DNA of 6,647 nucleotides from positions 1 to 6,647 of the forward strand of contig JAHILC010000158.1 of the NCBI GenBank assembly GCA_018897225.1, in the 5' to 3' direction. A model generated the notes under the pieces. That model was not told the DNA's origin. It was given only the letters and a program-made list of their open reading frames with translations, and ran no database searches. This document shows positions 5,763 to 6,647 of the stretch, piece after piece. The DNA is from Actinomycetota bacterium (GTDB lineage Bacteria > Actinomycetota > Humimicrobiia > Humimicrobiales > Humimicrobiaceae). The stretch's first letter is position 1, and the number at the start of each line of letters is the position of its first letter. Position numbers and translations under genes: made by a program.

Positions 5763-6647
5763 GTTTAAACCTATTTATACTATTACCAACAGACTGCTTT
5801 CAAATATTAAGCAAATAAGCTCTATCGTTTTGGAACTTAACAACAGAAAATTTACTAAAGTTGTGCTCTATGAACTCGAAAGAAATGCTATGGAAATTTC
5901 AACCTACGCCTCAACCAGCATAGAAGGTAATCCTTTACCTCTAACAGATGTAAAACAAATTCTTAAAACCCAACCCCAAAACCTAAGAAGTAGCGAACAA
6001 GAGGTAGTAAATTATAATAAAGCTTTAGAAGAGTTAAATAAAAATCCACAAAAAGGTTCTATCCCTTTTAGCCTTGATTTAATTTTATCTATTCAAAAAC
6101 AAGTGGTTGATAAATTAGTACCTCAATATCAGCTCGGAAAGTTAAGAGTAGAACCTGTATTTGTAAATAATCCTAAGGCAGGAAAAACAGTATATTGGCC
6201 ACCTGACGCCAAAGATTTATCCCAATTAATGAATGATTTGGTGAGCTTTACTACTAACAGCAAAGGTGTAATTGATCCACTCATTATCGCTGGTATTTTT
6301 CATAAGCAATTTGTGGTTATTCATCCGTTTATGGATGGCAACGGTAGAACAGCTAGACTTTCTACAAAGATTCTTTTAGCAGACATGGGTCTTGACACCT
6401 TTAATCTTTTCAGTTTTGAAAATTACTACAACAGAAACGTTACCAACTATTTCAATAATATAGGTGTTTTAGGTAACTACTACGATATTGTAGATTCAAT
6501 TGATTTCACCAATTGGCTGGAATACTTTACCGATGGCATAATTGACGAACTTTTAAGAGTAAAAAAACTTCTGCCGGAAATATCTAACGGCCCCAAAACA
6601 GAACTTATGCCTTATCACAAAAAGATTTTGGAGTTTATAAGAAAAAA
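5761..6647 (+). CDS. Fic domain protein (probable AMP transferase), 3' end outside window
   Basis: The open frame runs 295 codons to the window edge without a stop, so the C-terminus is missing. Residues 8-95 form a Fic_N-type region containing STSIEGNP. Here S51, E55 and G56 fit the inhibitory (S/T)xxxE(G/N) helix motif, placing it in the self-inhibited class with an N-terminal inhibitory helix. The Fic core carries a flap-like segment GKTVYWPP and the complete active motif HPFMDGNGRTAR at 188-199 (catalytic H188, phosphate-binding loop through R199). Such enzymes usually transfer AMP from ATP to Ser, Thr or Tyr of a target protein. The target here is unknown. Homologues often end in a winged-helix domain, and the last visible residues (YHKKILEFIRK) resemble the start of one. 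ATG 5761 is preferred because relatives begin with a similar FKPxYTIT segment. The frame stays open upstream (VNRLLIDYNSSI), but through the repeats. A stand-alone regulator or a toxin-like role are both possible. Confidence 0.9.
   Translation, partial: MFKPIYTITNRLLSNIKQISSIVLELNNRKFTKVVLYELERNAMEISTYASTSIEGNPLPLTDVKQILKTQPQNLRSSEQEVVNYNKALEELNKNPQKGSIPFSLDLILSIQKQVVDKLVPQYQLGKLRVEPVFVNNPKAGKTVYWPPDAKDLSQLMNDLVSFTTNSKGVIDPLIIAGIFHKQFVVIHPFMDGNGRTARLSTKILLADMGLDTFNLFSFENYYNRNVTNYFNNIGVLGNYYDIVDSIDFTNWLEYFTDGIIDELLRVKKLLPEISNGPKTELMPYHKKILEFIRK

Noticed and set aside
1..6647. CRISPR array, tRNA, rRNA or complete insertion sequence
   Set aside because: No regularly spaced repeat-spacer pattern, cloverleaf-like sequence, rRNA segment or transposase motif was found by eye on either strand.

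Overview
The window reads as chromosomal DNA from an AT-rich, probably anaerobic bacterium. The coding regions are low in G+C, the gaps are very AT-rich, and a cobalamin-type radical SAM enzyme implies an oxygen-sensitive lifestyle. I cannot name a species. The full-length lon and the zincin gene fit several low-G+C anaerobic lineages, including Clostridia-like and uncultured phyla.

Layout, left to right. Positions 1-552 have no convincing gene. They hold a long nested inverted repeat (169-309), a possible promoter, and a G+C-rich hairpin in the leader of the first gene. Positions 553-2091 encode a B12-binding radical SAM protein with a DUF4070-type C-terminus. A minus-strand ORF at 2148-2345 looks like the 3' end of a broken, unidentified gene. 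Next comes a small zinc metallopeptidase (2383-2745). An AT-rich gap of about 290 bp carries a good sigma-A-like promoter with a palindrome at its start site, a second candidate promoter, and the lon ribosome binding site. Full-length lon follows (3036-5462).

After lon, a strong hairpin lies between lon and a 37-codon minus-strand remnant that I recognise as the extreme C-terminus of PurH (5548-5661). The remnant stops abruptly, and about 100 bp later a Fic-domain gene starts (5761) and runs off the window. In front of this Fic gene are three exact-period 11-bp repeats. They carry -10-like boxes and run into its start codon, and there is no Shine-Dalgarno sequence.

The genes do not form an obvious pathway. 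Lon and the zincin are both proteolytic, but each seems to have its own expression signals. The most notable themes are two truncated minus-strand gene ends next to intact plus-strand genes, which suggest past rearrangement or insertion, and the repeat-driven, possibly leaderless Fic gene. I see no clear new multi-gene system. The Fic promoter array and the nested hairpin are the best candidates for something undescribed.
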